The notes under the pieces were generated by a model. The model searched no databases. It saw only the letters and a program-made list of their open reading frames with translations, and had not been told where the DNA came from. Shown here piece by piece: positions 17,331-26,223 of a stretch of 44,248 bases of DNA. The position numbers and the translations under genes are program-made. Within the stretch, counting starts at the first letter, position 1. Each line of letters begins with the position of its first letter. The stretch spans positions 46,999-91,246 of the forward strand of contig NZ_WVZN01000019.1 in the NCBI RefSeq assembly GCF_011772445.1. Direction: 5' to 3'. The DNA is from Hydrogenophaga sp. GTDB taxonomy: Bacteria; Pseudomonadota; Gammaproteobacteria; Burkholderiales; Burkholderiaceae_C.

Positions 17331-18092
17331 TCACCCGGCCCCATCGGGTCCGGGACCAGATGACCGAGAGCGGATACCCGACCGCGAAGGCAGTAGGCCG
17401 GTTGACGTCGGTAGGCCCCCGCGAACCCGGTTCTCCTGACGGGCCTTGCTCTCGTACGTGATGAGCTCAAACAAATTCCAGCCCTCGCCCGCGGTCGGGG
17501 GCTCCAGTTGGCCAACCCATTGCAACAGCGCGGCCTCGGAGACCGCCCAAGGCCGCTCCGGCTGGTCTTCGTCATCCAGCTCGGGGACGGACATCGCCCA
17601 CGACGCGTCCGACGAGGACGTCCCCACGGCGTCCTCATCGCTGCACGACGATGCGCTCCCGGACCTTTCGTCGCTCCATTCCTCATAGGCCTCGGCCAGG
17701 GCCTGCAGCCGCTGCCTGAATGGGGCAGTCACCTGGATTCCGCCGTCCATGAACATCCACGTGATCAAGGATTGCGCCGTCTCCCTCGGGCGTTGACCGC
17801 GCTGGTCGTTCATGAAGTCCCTTTCCAGCGTTGCCTTGAGGAACGCCTGGGCGTTGGGCCGATCGCGCAGCGAACACCCCCCGACTGCCTCCGGGGACTT
17901 GCTGGTGGAAATGGACAGGTGGCCAAAGGACGTCGACACGCACAGGTACCTGCCGTCGGGCACAGGCTTGGTCTTGCCCGGCACGCCGTTCACGTACCGG
18001 TTCAGCTGCACGATGTTCATGGTCGCGCCGTCGGGATTGAACACCTCCCGCTTCTGTTGAAGGCGCCGCGCGTATTGCAGTGGGGTTTTCAT
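17331..18092 (-). CDS. Hypothetical protein, paralogue B
   Basis: A 253-residue protein without a recognised family. It shares the basic N-terminus, KREVF, LNRYVNG, RLQALAEA, MSVPELDDEDQPE and LLQWVGQLE with the neighbouring gene, so the two arose by duplication and then diverged widely. In the middle it has a short segment (LCVSTSFGHLSISTSKS, residues 45-65) absent from the paralogue. The Ser/Asp-rich linker is shorter and lacks the tandem repeats. No secretion signal is visible. The ATG at 18092 is chosen by alignment with paralogue A; upstream in-frame starts are possible, and no strong Shine-Dalgarno supports any of them. Function unknown. Confidence 0.68.
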   Translation of the reverse strand: MKTPLQYARRLQQKREVFNPDGATMNIVQLNRYVNGVPGKTKPVPDGRYLCVSTSFGHLSISTSKSPEAVGGCSLRDRPNAQAFLKATLERDFMNDQRGQRPRETAQSLITWMFMDGGIQVTAPFRQRLQALAEAYEEWSDERSGSASSCSDEDAVGTSSSDASWAMSVPELDDEDQPERPWAVSEAALLQWVGQLEPPTAGEGWNLFELITYESKARQENRVRGGLPTSTGLLPSRSGIRSRSSGPGPDGAG

Positions 18093-18206
18093 GTTGGGCG
18101 GTCTTGGGGCGTAAGCCACGCTGGGTGAAAGCCCTCCGACGGGCGTTCCCTGCATCCCGCGCCACTCGACCACCTGGCTGCGTTCGCTCGGCTGAACACG
18201 CCACGG

Positions 18207-19079
18207 TCAGGGCTTTGGCTTGTGCGCTGCCTTCGCCTCGGCCGAGGCCCGCAAGGTGTCCGCGATCCACTGCGCATGCGCCACCAGCACCATGCCCCCC
18301 GCCACGCGCCCGCTGCCGTTCGGCCCGTTCAGCGTCGCCTGGAAGGTGTTGATGCCCGCCAGGCCCCATTGCCCGTCGATGACCACGAAGGCCGCGCTGC
18401 CCGAGTCGCCCGAGACCAGCGTGGCCTCGCGCGCGGCGCCGAGCGTGCCGTTCACCGGCAGCGCGGGGCCCAGCACGTTGCTCGACAGGTCCGGGCCGTC
18501 GTGGTCGAACAGGTACTGCCAGGGCCGGCCCTGCGGGTCGGGCGTGACCGCGTCCACGCGGTTCTCGCCGGTGCTGATGAGTGTGGTGCTGCCGCCGTGG
18601 CTGACGAGCCGGATCGTGTGCCCCACCAGCGGGCCGATGTACACGCGCGCGACGCCCATCTCGCGCGGCACCGGTGTCTCCAGCTTCACCAGCGCCAGGT
18701 CGATCTTGTGCGAGATGAACTCGGGGTGCACGCGCACGGCGCTGGCGCGGCTGGAGAAGCCACCACCGAGCGGCGTGCGGAACACCACCTCGTGCGGCGT
18801 GGGCACCGCGCCGTTCACCACGTGCGCGGCCGTGATCACCCACTGCCGCTGGATGACCACCGCCGAGACGAGCCGGTTGCCCGCCGAGAGGCTGCCCACG
18901 GCCGCGGCCGGTGTGTCAGGTACCGGGTCCGATGGACCGGCACCCCCTTCCAGCGCGAAGCCCCAAGGCGCCCAAGCCGCCGCGGCCAGGCCCGCGAGGC
19001 CTCGCAAGCACTGGCGGCGGCGCACCGCGCCGTAACAGACGGCCACACTTTCGCCGCCGACATCATCCGATCGGACCAT
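18207..19079 (-). CDS. Secreted trypsin-like serine protease (S1 family)
   Basis: A 290-residue protease. The catalytic triad is intact: His86 in VITAAHVV, Asp127 in KIDLALVKL, and Ser226 in VSGDSGSAAF. The N-terminus carries consecutive arginines (RRRQCLRGLAGLAAAAW, residues 20-36), a Tat-like or Sec signal with an extended n-region, predicting export. The ATG at 19079 is preceded by AAGGGA at good spacing. It is divergent from the PEP-CTERM gene at 19275 with 195 bases between them. A protease next to a PEP-CTERM substrate gene might process surface proteins, but that link is only positional. Confidence 0.88.
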   Translation of the reverse strand: MVRSDDVGGESVAVCYGAVRRRQCLRGLAGLAAAAWAPWGFALEGGAGPSDPVPDTPAAAVGSLSAGNRLVSAVVIQRQWVITAAHVVNGAVPTPHEVVFRTPLGGGFSSRASAVRVHPEFISHKIDLALVKLETPVPREMGVARVYIGPLVGHTIRLVSHGGSTTLISTGENRVDAVTPDPQGRPWQYLFDHDGPDLSSNVLGPALPVNGTLGAAREATLVSGDSGSAAFVVIDGQWGLAGINTFQATLNGPNGSGRVAGGMVLVAHAQWIADTLRASAEAKAAHKPKP

Positions 19080-19127
19080 GCTCAATCCCTTGCAATGGCG
19101 TTCACGGACACACAGAAACGAATCACG

Positions 19128-19155
19128 GCCGGGACAATCCCGGCACATGGTTCGC
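19128..19155 (+). promoter_or_regulatory. Hairpin and sigma-54-like promoter candidate
   Basis: A perfect 6-bp inverted repeat GCCGGG/CCCGGC (19128-19133/19139-19144) runs into CGGCACATGGTTCGC (19141-19155). The latter has GG and GC elements exactly 10 bases apart, as in -24/-12 promoters, with two mismatches to TGGCAC and TTGC. It lies 120 bases before the PEP-CTERM start at 19275. RpoN control of PEP-CTERM genes through the PrsK/PrsR system is known in related betaproteobacteria. The match itself is modest. Confidence 0.3.
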
Positions 19156-19274
19156 CACCCGTGTCCGACAACAGGCGCCTGAACTCAACGACAGGGCATG
19201 GCTCGGGTATAGCGCTCCTTGATGGCCAAGTGATGACTCCCCCCTCGGTACGCACCGAAAGAAAGGAAACCGAT

Positions 19275-19922
19275 ATGCAACGCCTTCGATCGATCGCACG
19301 CGCCGCCGCCCTCTCGCTGGGTCTGGCGGTTTCCATGGCCGGTGCCGGCGCGCAGACGCTGAGCGCCAGCGGCGGCATGTCCACCGCGCTGAACGCCGAC
19401 TTCAACCCCAGCTGGTGGAGCGACGCCTCGTTCGACCTGGGCCAGTTCGACCTGGACAGCATGTGGCGCGGGGCCTCGCTGCTGCTCAGCGGCCCGGCCT
19501 CGCTCAGCTTCAGCTTCGTCGGCGGCGAGTCGACCTACAACAACGCCTTCCTCGCGGGCGGCCAGCGCATCGACGGCCTGGGCGACGGTGGCCTGGCGCT
19601 GGGCGAGTCGTTCACCTACGCGCAGGCCAGCGGCGGCTCGGTGGACTTCGGCTTCCTGTCCAACGGCTGGGGCACGCTGTTCGCCAGCGGCAGCCTGCGC
19701 GTGGGCCTGCTGCTCGCCGCCGACCAGCGCAGCGCCCTGCTGGTCTTCAACGACGCCTACCTGGGCGACGTCGATTTCGACGACATGGTGATCCACGTGG
19801 CGATCACGCCGGTGCCCGAGCCCGAAACCGTGCTGATGTGGGCCGCCGGCCTGGTGGGCCTGGGCGGCTGGCTGCGTCGTCGTCGCGGTCAACATCGCGC
19901 GGATCGGGCTCTGGCGGTCTGA
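19275..19922 (+). CDS. PEP-CTERM sorting-domain protein 1
   Basis: A 215-residue exported protein. The N-terminal Sec signal peptide (MQRLRSIARAAALSLGLAVS) precedes a glycine/serine-rich beta-type body. The C-terminus has TPVPEPETVLMWAAGLVGLG followed by WLRRRR, the VPEP motif, hydrophobic helix and basic cluster recognised by exosortase. An 11-residue tail after the arginines is longer than usual. GAAAGGAAA precedes the ATG. The body contains FNPSWWSDASFDLGQF and no catalytic motif. PEP-CTERM proteins are expected to be cleaved and attached to the cell surface or EPS. It converges on another PEP-CTERM gene 22 bases downstream. Confidence 0.9.
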   Translation: MQRLRSIARAAALSLGLAVSMAGAGAQTLSASGGMSTALNADFNPSWWSDASFDLGQFDLDSMWRGASLLLSGPASLSFSFVGGESTYNNAFLAGGQRIDGLGDGGLALGESFTYAQASGGSVDFGFLSNGWGTLFASGSLRVGLLLAADQRSALLVFNDAYLGDVDFDDMVIHVAITPVPEPETVLMWAAGLVGLGGWLRRRRGQHRADRALAV

Positions 19923-19944
19923 TCGGCTGGAAGGACGCGCCCGC

Positions 19945-20631
19945 TCAGGCGGACGCGTTCGTGGCGCGGCGGCGGCGCACCGTCGCGCCGATCACGCCCA
20001 GGCCGGCCAGCAGCATGGCGATGGTCTCGGGCTCGGGCACGGCGCTCACGCTGATGTTGTCGAGGCGGAACTCGCTCACACCGGCGTAGTCGTTGATGTC
20101 CACGATGCCGAAGGCCAGCGTGACCGGGCCGCCCGTGAGGAACTGGTACGTGAACTGGCCGACGCTGGGCAGCATGCCAAGGGTGAAGGTCTGCACGATC
20201 TGGCCATCGATGGCGACAAAGGCAAGGTCCTCGAAACCGGTCACGCCGGTGTCTTGGCTGGTGAGGCCGAACCAGAAGTCCAGCGACAGCATGTCGCCCG
20301 CGCCCACGTTCAGGACTTGCTTCATCGCCGAGCCTTCGGCGGACCAGCCACCCACGTCCAGGTCGGCCACGTTCACGCCGGCAAACGGCGCCAGGTCGTT
20401 CACGTCCACGGCGGACACGCCGGAGTGGTTGAAGAACTCCTCGATGCCGCCGTCCATGTAGGCGGTGGTCAGCGTGGCGCGCTTGGCCACGCCTTGCACG
20501 GACACGTCGCCCATGGTCTGCCAGCCGGTGAGGCCGTCGGTGAAGGAGCCGTTGGTGACGAGGGCGAAGGCGGGCGCGGTACCGGCCACGCACAGGGCGG
20601 CGGCGGCGATCAGGTGGCGAAGGGTTTTCAT
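19945..20631 (-). CDS. PEP-CTERM sorting-domain protein 2
   Basis: A 228-residue protein with a Sec signal (MKTLRHLIAAAALCVAGTAP). The body begins LVTNGSFTDGLTGWQ, a pattern typical of jelly-roll carbohydrate-binding-like domains in surface proteins. The C-terminal sorting signal is SAVPEPETIAMLLAGLGVIG followed by RRRR. It is the third gene of a minus-strand operon behind the nuclease and 5'-nucleotidase, 45 bases after the nucleotidase stop, with AAAGG before the ATG. It may be the surface or matrix partner of these enzymes. The carbohydrate-binding idea is inference from the N-terminal motif only. Confidence 0.92.
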   Translation of the reverse strand: MKTLRHLIAAAALCVAGTAPAFALVTNGSFTDGLTGWQTMGDVSVQGVAKRATLTTAYMDGGIEEFFNHSGVSAVDVNDLAPFAGVNVADLDVGGWSAEGSAMKQVLNVGAGDMLSLDFWFGLTSQDTGVTGFEDLAFVAIDGQIVQTFTLGMLPSVGQFTYQFLTGGPVTLAFGIVDINDYAGVSEFRLDNISVSAVPEPETIAMLLAGLGVIGATVRRRRATNASA

Positions 20632-20676
20632 GGAAGGCCTTTCAAGCGGATGAGAGAGGGAAACGAAGGAAGGGAA

Positions 20677-22992
20677 TCAGGGTGCGGGCGGCGCGACGAG
20701 GTCGCGGCCGGGGGCCATTTGCGCGGCGGTCAGGCCCTTGAGCGTGACCAGGGGCCGCGCCACGGCGGGGCCGGCGCTGCCGTCGTTGTCGATGAGCACC
20801 TGCACGCCGCCGATCACGTCGGCGAACAGCACGTGGCCGCTGGCGACGCCGTTGCTGCCCGTCACGCCCAGGCTGGTCAGCAGTGCGCTCAGGTCCAGCT
20901 TGTCTTCGTAGGGCGTGAAGTCGGTGATGGTGTCGCCCGCGTCGCGGGTGCTGGTGTAGCGGAACGTGTCGCCACCGGCGCCGCCGGTGATCATGTCGGC
21001 GCCGGCGCCACCGGTGATCACGTCGTCGCCGGCCGTGCCCACCAGGGTGTCGCGCGCGGCCGTGCCGTTGCGTGAGACGCCCGGCGTGGCCTGGGCCACG
21101 GCCAGGTCGATCAGGCGGCCGTGGCGGTCGAAGGCGTTCTCGGGGCCGTACATGTTGGCGGTCACTTCATCGCCATCGGCGGCGTTGTCGCGCTGCAGGC
21201 CGCCCTGGGCCTTGGGTGCCTTGATGAAGTTGGCGAAGGCTTCCTGGTAGGTCACCGTGCTCACCGCGTTCTCGAACACCACGTTGTTGGCCGCAAAGGG
21301 GTAGCCATCGCCGCCATTGGCGGTGAAGTCGATGGTGGCGAAGGAGAAGGTGCGCGGCGACACCACGGCGCCGTTGTCCACCAGCACGGTGCCGTCGTCC
21401 AGCACGATGCGGCGGATGCGCTGGCCGGTGCCCAGGGTGGTGCGCGCGGCTTGCGTGGTGTCGTAGGTCACCTGCATGCCCGAGATCTGCGCGAAGCGGC
21501 CCTGCGGCGAGCCGGTGGGCGTGGAGGCCGCCACCGAGTGCTCCATCAGGTCCTTGAGCTGGGTGGCGTTCATCACCGGTGCGCGCTTGACCAGGTTGGT
21601 GAAGGGCAGCACGTTGAAGGTGTCGCCGGTGGTGATGTTGCCCGGGCCGGTGATGTTGGTGCGGATGCCGCCGCCGTTCTGGATGGCGACCTCGGCCTTG
21701 CCTTCGAAGCGCATCGCGTCGGCCACCAGGTTGCCGAGGTTGATGTCGGCGTTGCGCACGCCTTCGACGTACTGGCAGGGCGCGGCCGGGCAGGCGGCGT
21801 GCGTGGGGCCGTTGAGCTGCACGCCGGTGGTGCCGAGCACCTGTGCGTTCAGCGCGGCGATGTAGTTGCGCACGGGCGTGACCACCTGCGCGTTGATGGT
21901 GGCGTCGCCCGTGACGCGGTCGGCGTCGGCGGCGGCGCCGCTGACGCGGATCATCTTCGAGCCGATGAGGCCGTTCACGCGGCCGGTGCTGTCGTTGACG
22001 TCGAGTTGCACCTCGCCCAGGTAGCGGTTGCCGAAGTGGCCGGTGACCAGGCGCACGGTCTGGCCATCGGCGTCGGCGACTTCGATCGGGTGCGAGGTGA
22101 AGGTGGCGGCAACGCCACCGTTGATGAGCGGATCGTCCGGGTCGGTCATGAGCTCGTGGCCACCGCCGGAGATGACGAGGTCCACACCGCGCAGGCCGGG
22201 GATCATCACGGTGCGCTCGTTCTGCGCGTTCTGCAGGTGGCTCATCACCACCACCACGCCCACGCCCTGGTTGTTGCGCAGGTCGTCGATCTCGGCCTGC
22301 ACCAGGGGCAGCAGGGCCTGCAGGTTCTGCAGCTCGCTGTTGGCGGCGCTCCAGTTCTTCATGAGGCCGGCCGGCGGCGAGGAGATGCTGGGCAGCAGCG
22401 GCGTGGTGACGCCGATCACGCCGACCTTTTTGCCACCCGCGGTGGTGAAGACCTTGGACGCCGCGACCTTGCCCTGCGCTTGCAGGCTGGCGAGCTGGGG
22501 CGTGGTGGAGAAGTCCAGGTTGACGGAGAGGTAGGTGGTGCCCGACACCTCGGCGAAGCGCGCGGCCACGGGACCGGTGTTGTCGAGGTCGAACTCGTGG
22601 TTGCCGAAGGTGGTGGCGTCCACGCCGATCAGGCGGTTGGCGATGGCGTCGTAGAAGTCCTGGCCACCGTCGGGGTGCGCGGTGCCCAGGTTGGCGAAGC
22701 TCGCCGTCAGGCGCGGACCGGGCAGGAAGGAGTCTCCGGCGTTGAGGGTGAGCACGGTTCCCGGGGCGGCCGCCTTGCGGTTGGCCACGACCGTGGCCAG
22801 GCGGTCCACGCCGCCATAGAAGGAGATGGCCTGGGCGGCGTCGTCGCGCAGGTTGCCCTGCGCGGAGATGAGCCAGGACTCCTGGTCGCCCAGGTGCAGG
22901 ATGGTCAGGGTTTCGGCCTGCACGGCGCTCAGGCTGCCGGCCAGCATGAGCGAGGCGGCAAGCGCGCCCAGGCGGTGGTTGAACGTCTTCAT
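20677..22992 (-). CDS. Secreted 5'-nucleotidase with RTX C-terminal module
   Basis: A 771-residue UshA-type enzyme that dephosphorylates nucleotides outside the cytoplasm. A signal peptide (residues 1-26) precedes a metallophosphatase domain with LNAGDSF, FGNHEFD, VVMSHLQ and SGGGHE. The 5'-nucleotidase C-terminal domain has AIQNGGGIRTN and TANGGDGYPF, the substrate-stacking motif. A short RTX region (GTAGDDVITGGAGADMITGG) and a type I secretion-like tail ending DNDGSAGPAVARPLV complete it. The usual D-x-H at the start is replaced by LHLGDQES, which is odd. The ATG at 22992 is preferred for its GGAG and signal peptide. It is second in an operon, 26 bases after the nuclease. Confidence 0.93.
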   Translation of the reverse strand: MKTFNHRLGALAASLMLAGSLSAVQAETLTILHLGDQESWLISAQGNLRDDAAQAISFYGGVDRLATVVANRKAAAPGTVLTLNAGDSFLPGPRLTASFANLGTAHPDGGQDFYDAIANRLIGVDATTFGNHEFDLDNTGPVAARFAEVSGTTYLSVNLDFSTTPQLASLQAQGKVAASKVFTTAGGKKVGVIGVTTPLLPSISSPPAGLMKNWSAANSELQNLQALLPLVQAEIDDLRNNQGVGVVVVMSHLQNAQNERTVMIPGLRGVDLVISGGGHELMTDPDDPLINGGVAATFTSHPIEVADADGQTVRLVTGHFGNRYLGEVQLDVNDSTGRVNGLIGSKMIRVSGAAADADRVTGDATINAQVVTPVRNYIAALNAQVLGTTGVQLNGPTHAACPAAPCQYVEGVRNADINLGNLVADAMRFEGKAEVAIQNGGGIRTNITGPGNITTGDTFNVLPFTNLVKRAPVMNATQLKDLMEHSVAASTPTGSPQGRFAQISGMQVTYDTTQAARTTLGTGQRIRRIVLDDGTVLVDNGAVVSPRTFSFATIDFTANGGDGYPFAANNVVFENAVSTVTYQEAFANFIKAPKAQGGLQRDNAADGDEVTANMYGPENAFDRHGRLIDLAVAQATPGVSRNGTAARDTLVGTAGDDVITGGAGADMITGGAGGDTFRYTSTRDAGDTITDFTPYEDKLDLSALLTSLGVTGSNGVASGHVLFADVIGGVQVLIDNDGSAGPAVARPLVTLKGLTAAQMAPGRDLVAPPAP

Positions 22993-23018
22993 GGAATGCT
23001 CCGTTGGATGGATGGTGT

Positions 23019-26000
23019 TCAAAGGCCTGCGTCGCGGGCGGGCTGGAACTGCGCGGCGGTGACGCCTTGCAGCACCACCAGCGGACGGGCCACGCCCGCG
23101 CCCATGCTGCCGTCGCTGTCGATCTGTACGCTCAGGCCGGCGGGCGTATCCACCAGGCGCACCATGCCCTGGGCGATGGCGGTGCCGGCGTCGGCGTTGA
23201 TGGAGGCCAGCAGGGCCGACAGGTCGAGGCGGTCGGTGCCCGGCGCGAAGTCGGTGATGGTGTCGATGCCATCGCGCAGGCTGGTGTAGACGAACACGTC
23301 CGAGCCGCCACCGCCGGTGAGCGTGTCGGCGCCCGCGCCGCCGGTGAGGCGGTCGTCGCCCGCGGTGCCGACCAGGGTGTCGCGGTTGCCACCGCCATTG
23401 ATCGCTTTCACCAGCGACAGGCCCAGCACCACCGGGTCGTGGTCCGAGGAGCGGTAGACCGTGGGGCTGTAGTAGTCGGGGCCGCAGTTCGCGCAGGCGG
23501 GCTGCTTGAACTCCAGGTTGTAGTCAATGATGGACGGCTCGTCGGCGTTGATGGTCCACAGCGCGGCGCCCGTCACCTTGGCGCTGAGCGAGGCGGTGGT
23601 GAGCGCGTGGTCCAGGTAGCCCGACTCGCCGTCGAAGACGTAGGAGTAGCCGAACGGATTGAAGCGCGCGATCTGGTCGACCAGGCCCGCGTTGGTCAGC
23701 GCGAGGATGGGGTCTTCCTTGCCGTAGGCGTTGAGGTCGCCCACCACGGCCACGTCGCCGGTGGTGGCCTGCAGCTGGCCGATGAACTGCATCAGCGCTT
23801 GCGCCTGCTGCACGCGCGAGGCGTTGTAGCAGCCCTGGCCGTCGCCCGAATCGACGTTGCCGCCGCTGGGCGCCGGGTCGCAGTTCTTCGACTTGAAGTG
23901 GTTCACGACCACCGCGAAGCGCTCGCCATTGGGCAGAGCGAAGCCCTGCGCGATGGGCGGGCGGTTGTGCACGGGGTTGCTGTCGGCGACGGAGCCCCCC
24001 ACCAGCGCCACGCGCGCCGGCTTGTAGATGATGGCCTGGCGGATGGCGTCGCTGCCCGAGCCCGTGGGCGGCAGGGCCGCGGCGGCCCAGGTGCCTGCGC
24101 CGGCGGCGGCGTTGAGTCGGTTCACCAGGTCCTGCGTGGCGCCGTTGCCGTTGTTCTCGATCTCGATCAGGCCGACCACGTCGGCGCCCAGGCCGTTGAT
24201 GGCGGGAATGATCTTGTCGCGCTGGCGGGTCAGTTCGGCGGCGCTGTCGGCGCCGCGGCAGTCGCTGCGGGTGCCGCTGGGGAAGCAGGAGGCGCCCGAC
24301 TGGTCGATGGTGCTGAAGTAGTTCAGCACGTTGAAGCTGGCCACGCGCACGTTGCCGCCCACGGCCGGCGGCGTGGCCGGGCGCGGGTTGCTGCGCACGA
24401 AGTTCACCGCCTCGGTCGGGTGGATGCGGTAGTCGCTGAGGCCGTCGCTGTTGTTGGTCGCCAGGCCGTAGTCGATGACGCCGGTGACGCCGTTGGGCAG
24501 TGTGTCGCCCGCGCGCAGGGTGTTGTTGGCGCCGATGTAGGGCGTGGGGTCGGGGTTCTGGATCGAGCTGCCGTCGTCCAGCAGGATGCGGCGGCGCGCG
24601 TTGTCGTCGGCCATGGCCAGGGCCTCGGCCGAGTTCGCGGGGTGGCGGTTGGTGGGCTTCTCCAGGCGGCCGTCGGCGGACAGCGTGACCTGGCCGTAGC
24701 GGCCCTGGAAGTAGTTCTGCGAGGCCGTGAGCGGCGAGGCGATGTGCACCAGCATGCCTTCGTAGCGCTCGAGTTCACCTTCTTCGATTTCGGGCAGCGT
24801 GATCACCAGCGGCGCGATGCTGTTGCCGGTGCTGATGAGCGAGGCGCTGCTGTTGACGATTTCGGTGACGGGGCGGGCCAGCGCCTGAGCGCCCGAGCCC
24901 ACGGCGAACTCGTCCACGGTGCCGGTGACGCGCAGCTCGTTGCCCACGGCCACCACGCCGCCCGGCGTGCTGCTGGTGAAGACGAAGATGCCGTCGGAGG
25001 TGGTGGGGTCGCCATCGCCCACCGGGTCCTGCAGGAAGTAGCCGTTGCTGTTGATGCGCGTGACCACGCCGCGCGTGGTGACCTGCTGGCCGTCGCGCGG
25101 GCTGGTGGCGCCGCTGCCCTGGATCTGCGGGATGGTGATCAGGCCGCTGACGGTCACGCTGACCGTGCAGTTCGCGGTCTGCAGTTCGTTGTTGCCGAAG
25201 TTGACCTGCACCGGGTAGGTGCCCGCGGGCACCGAGGCGGCCACGCCGATGGTGCCGCTGGCGCTGCCGCCGTCGAGGGTGGCGGGCGTGAAGGACGAGA
25301 GCGTGATGCCGGCCGGCACCGCGCCGAGCGTGGCGCCGTTGACCACGCTGTCGCTGTCGCTGGCGGACACGTTGAAGCTGCCGCCGACGCCGGTGTCGAA
25401 GGCCACGTTGGCCGGGCAGTTGGTGGCGATGGGCGCGTTCACGCCGCCGCCGATGGGCGTGCCGGCGACGGCGATGTCATCGACGCCGACCCACTCGTCG
25501 TTGCCCGAGGCGTTGGTGGTGAGGATGCGCACCTGCACGTGGGCCTGGTCGTTCGCGGCGGCGGGCAGCACCACGTCCACCGGCGTGGTCTGCGTGGCGG
25601 AGCCGGCGGTGGTGGCATCGGCCACGTAACCGGCGGGCAGGTTGATGAAGTTGCCGGAAGTGCCGATGCGGTACTGCAGGGCCACGGCCTGCACGGCGTT
25701 GTCGGCGGAGCTGTCCAGGTCGCGCAGCAGGTAGCTCACACGCACGCTCTGCCAGCCGCGCGTGTCCAGGTGCAGCACGATGTTGGGCGCGTGCTGCGCG
25801 TTGGAGCCGGCCAGGGCCACCACCGGGTTGGTGAGCGCGAACTCGGCCACGCCGCCGGTCTGGTAGCTCACCGGGTTGGTCTGGTTGACGGTGACGTTGG
25901 GCGTGGTGGCGGGGGCCAGCACGGTCTGCGGGTCCACGCCGCCGGTGGTGGGGCCGGAGACCACGTAGCCCACGATGCCCGGCACGCCAGACCAGTTGTT

Positions 26001-26171
26001 GTTGGCGCTCAGCAGGGCCGCGTTGCTCCAGTCCTGCGCGAACGGCAAGGGCTGGGGCAGCTCGGTGGCGAAGGCGGGAATGGCAGCGCTCGCGCACAGC
26101 GCCAGGCAGGCGCGCGCGATGAGGGATTGGGGCAGGCGCGCGTAAGCGGCGGGCGGACGCAGGAGGTTCAT
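23019..26171 (-). CDS. Extracellular endonuclease, ExeM/NucH family, with RTX module
   Basis: A 1050-residue secreted DNase. The signal peptide covers about residues 1-35. The N-terminal 350 residues form beta-sandwich and Ig-like domains. An OB-fold-like segment follows (TTRGVVTRINSNGYFLQDP). The endonuclease/exonuclease/phosphatase domain spans about residues 630-930, with VRVASFNVLNYF, EIENNGNG, NHFKSKNCD, VVGDLNAYGKED and YRSSDHDPVVLGL supplying metal and catalytic residues. Cysteine pairs suit an oxidising location. The C-terminus repeats the RTX and tail module of the adjacent nucleotidase (GGAGADTLTGGGGSDVF, then VARPLV). It heads the operon, so DNA cleavage and nucleotide dephosphorylation are co-expressed. 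Confidence 0.93.
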   Translation of the reverse strand: MNLLRPPAAYARLPQSLIARACLALCASAAIPAFATELPQPLPFAQDWSNAALLSANNNWSGVPGIVGYVVSGPTTGGVDPQTVLAPATTPNVTVNQTNPVSYQTGGVAEFALTNPVVALAGSNAQHAPNIVLHLDTRGWQSVRVSYLLRDLDSSADNAVQAVALQYRIGTSGNFINLPAGYVADATTAGSATQTTPVDVVLPAAANDQAHVQVRILTTNASGNDEWVGVDDIAVAGTPIGGGVNAPIATNCPANVAFDTGVGGSFNVSASDSDSVVNGATLGAVPAGITLSSFTPATLDGGSASGTIGVAASVPAGTYPVQVNFGNNELQTANCTVSVTVSGLITIPQIQGSGATSPRDGQQVTTRGVVTRINSNGYFLQDPVGDGDPTTSDGIFVFTSSTPGGVVAVGNELRVTGTVDEFAVGSGAQALARPVTEIVNSSASLISTGNSIAPLVITLPEIEEGELERYEGMLVHIASPLTASQNYFQGRYGQVTLSADGRLEKPTNRHPANSAEALAMADDNARRRILLDDGSSIQNPDPTPYIGANNTLRAGDTLPNGVTGVIDYGLATNNSDGLSDYRIHPTEAVNFVRSNPRPATPPAVGGNVRVASFNVLNYFSTIDQSGASCFPSGTRSDCRGADSAAELTRQRDKIIPAINGLGADVVGLIEIENNGNGATQDLVNRLNAAAGAGTWAAAALPPTGSGSDAIRQAIIYKPARVALVGGSVADSNPVHNRPPIAQGFALPNGERFAVVVNHFKSKNCDPAPSGGNVDSGDGQGCYNASRVQQAQALMQFIGQLQATTGDVAVVGDLNAYGKEDPILALTNAGLVDQIARFNPFGYSYVFDGESGYLDHALTTASLSAKVTGAALWTINADEPSIIDYNLEFKQPACANCGPDYYSPTVYRSSDHDPVVLGLSLVKAINGGGNRDTLVGTAGDDRLTGGAGADTLTGGGGSDVFVYTSLRDGIDTITDFAPGTDRLDLSALLASINADAGTAIAQGMVRLVDTPAGLSVQIDSDGSMGAGVARPLVVLQGVTAAQFQPARDAGL

Positions 26172-26223
26172 GGGATTCCGGTGGAGGTCTCCGGGCGCCC
26201 GGGACAGGCGCCTCCTCAGAGCC

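Noticed and set aside
18093..18206. Possible plant-inducible-promoter type box before the paralogue pair, which would suggest type III effectors
   Set aside because: No TTCGC-N15-TTCGC arrangement was found on the coding strand.
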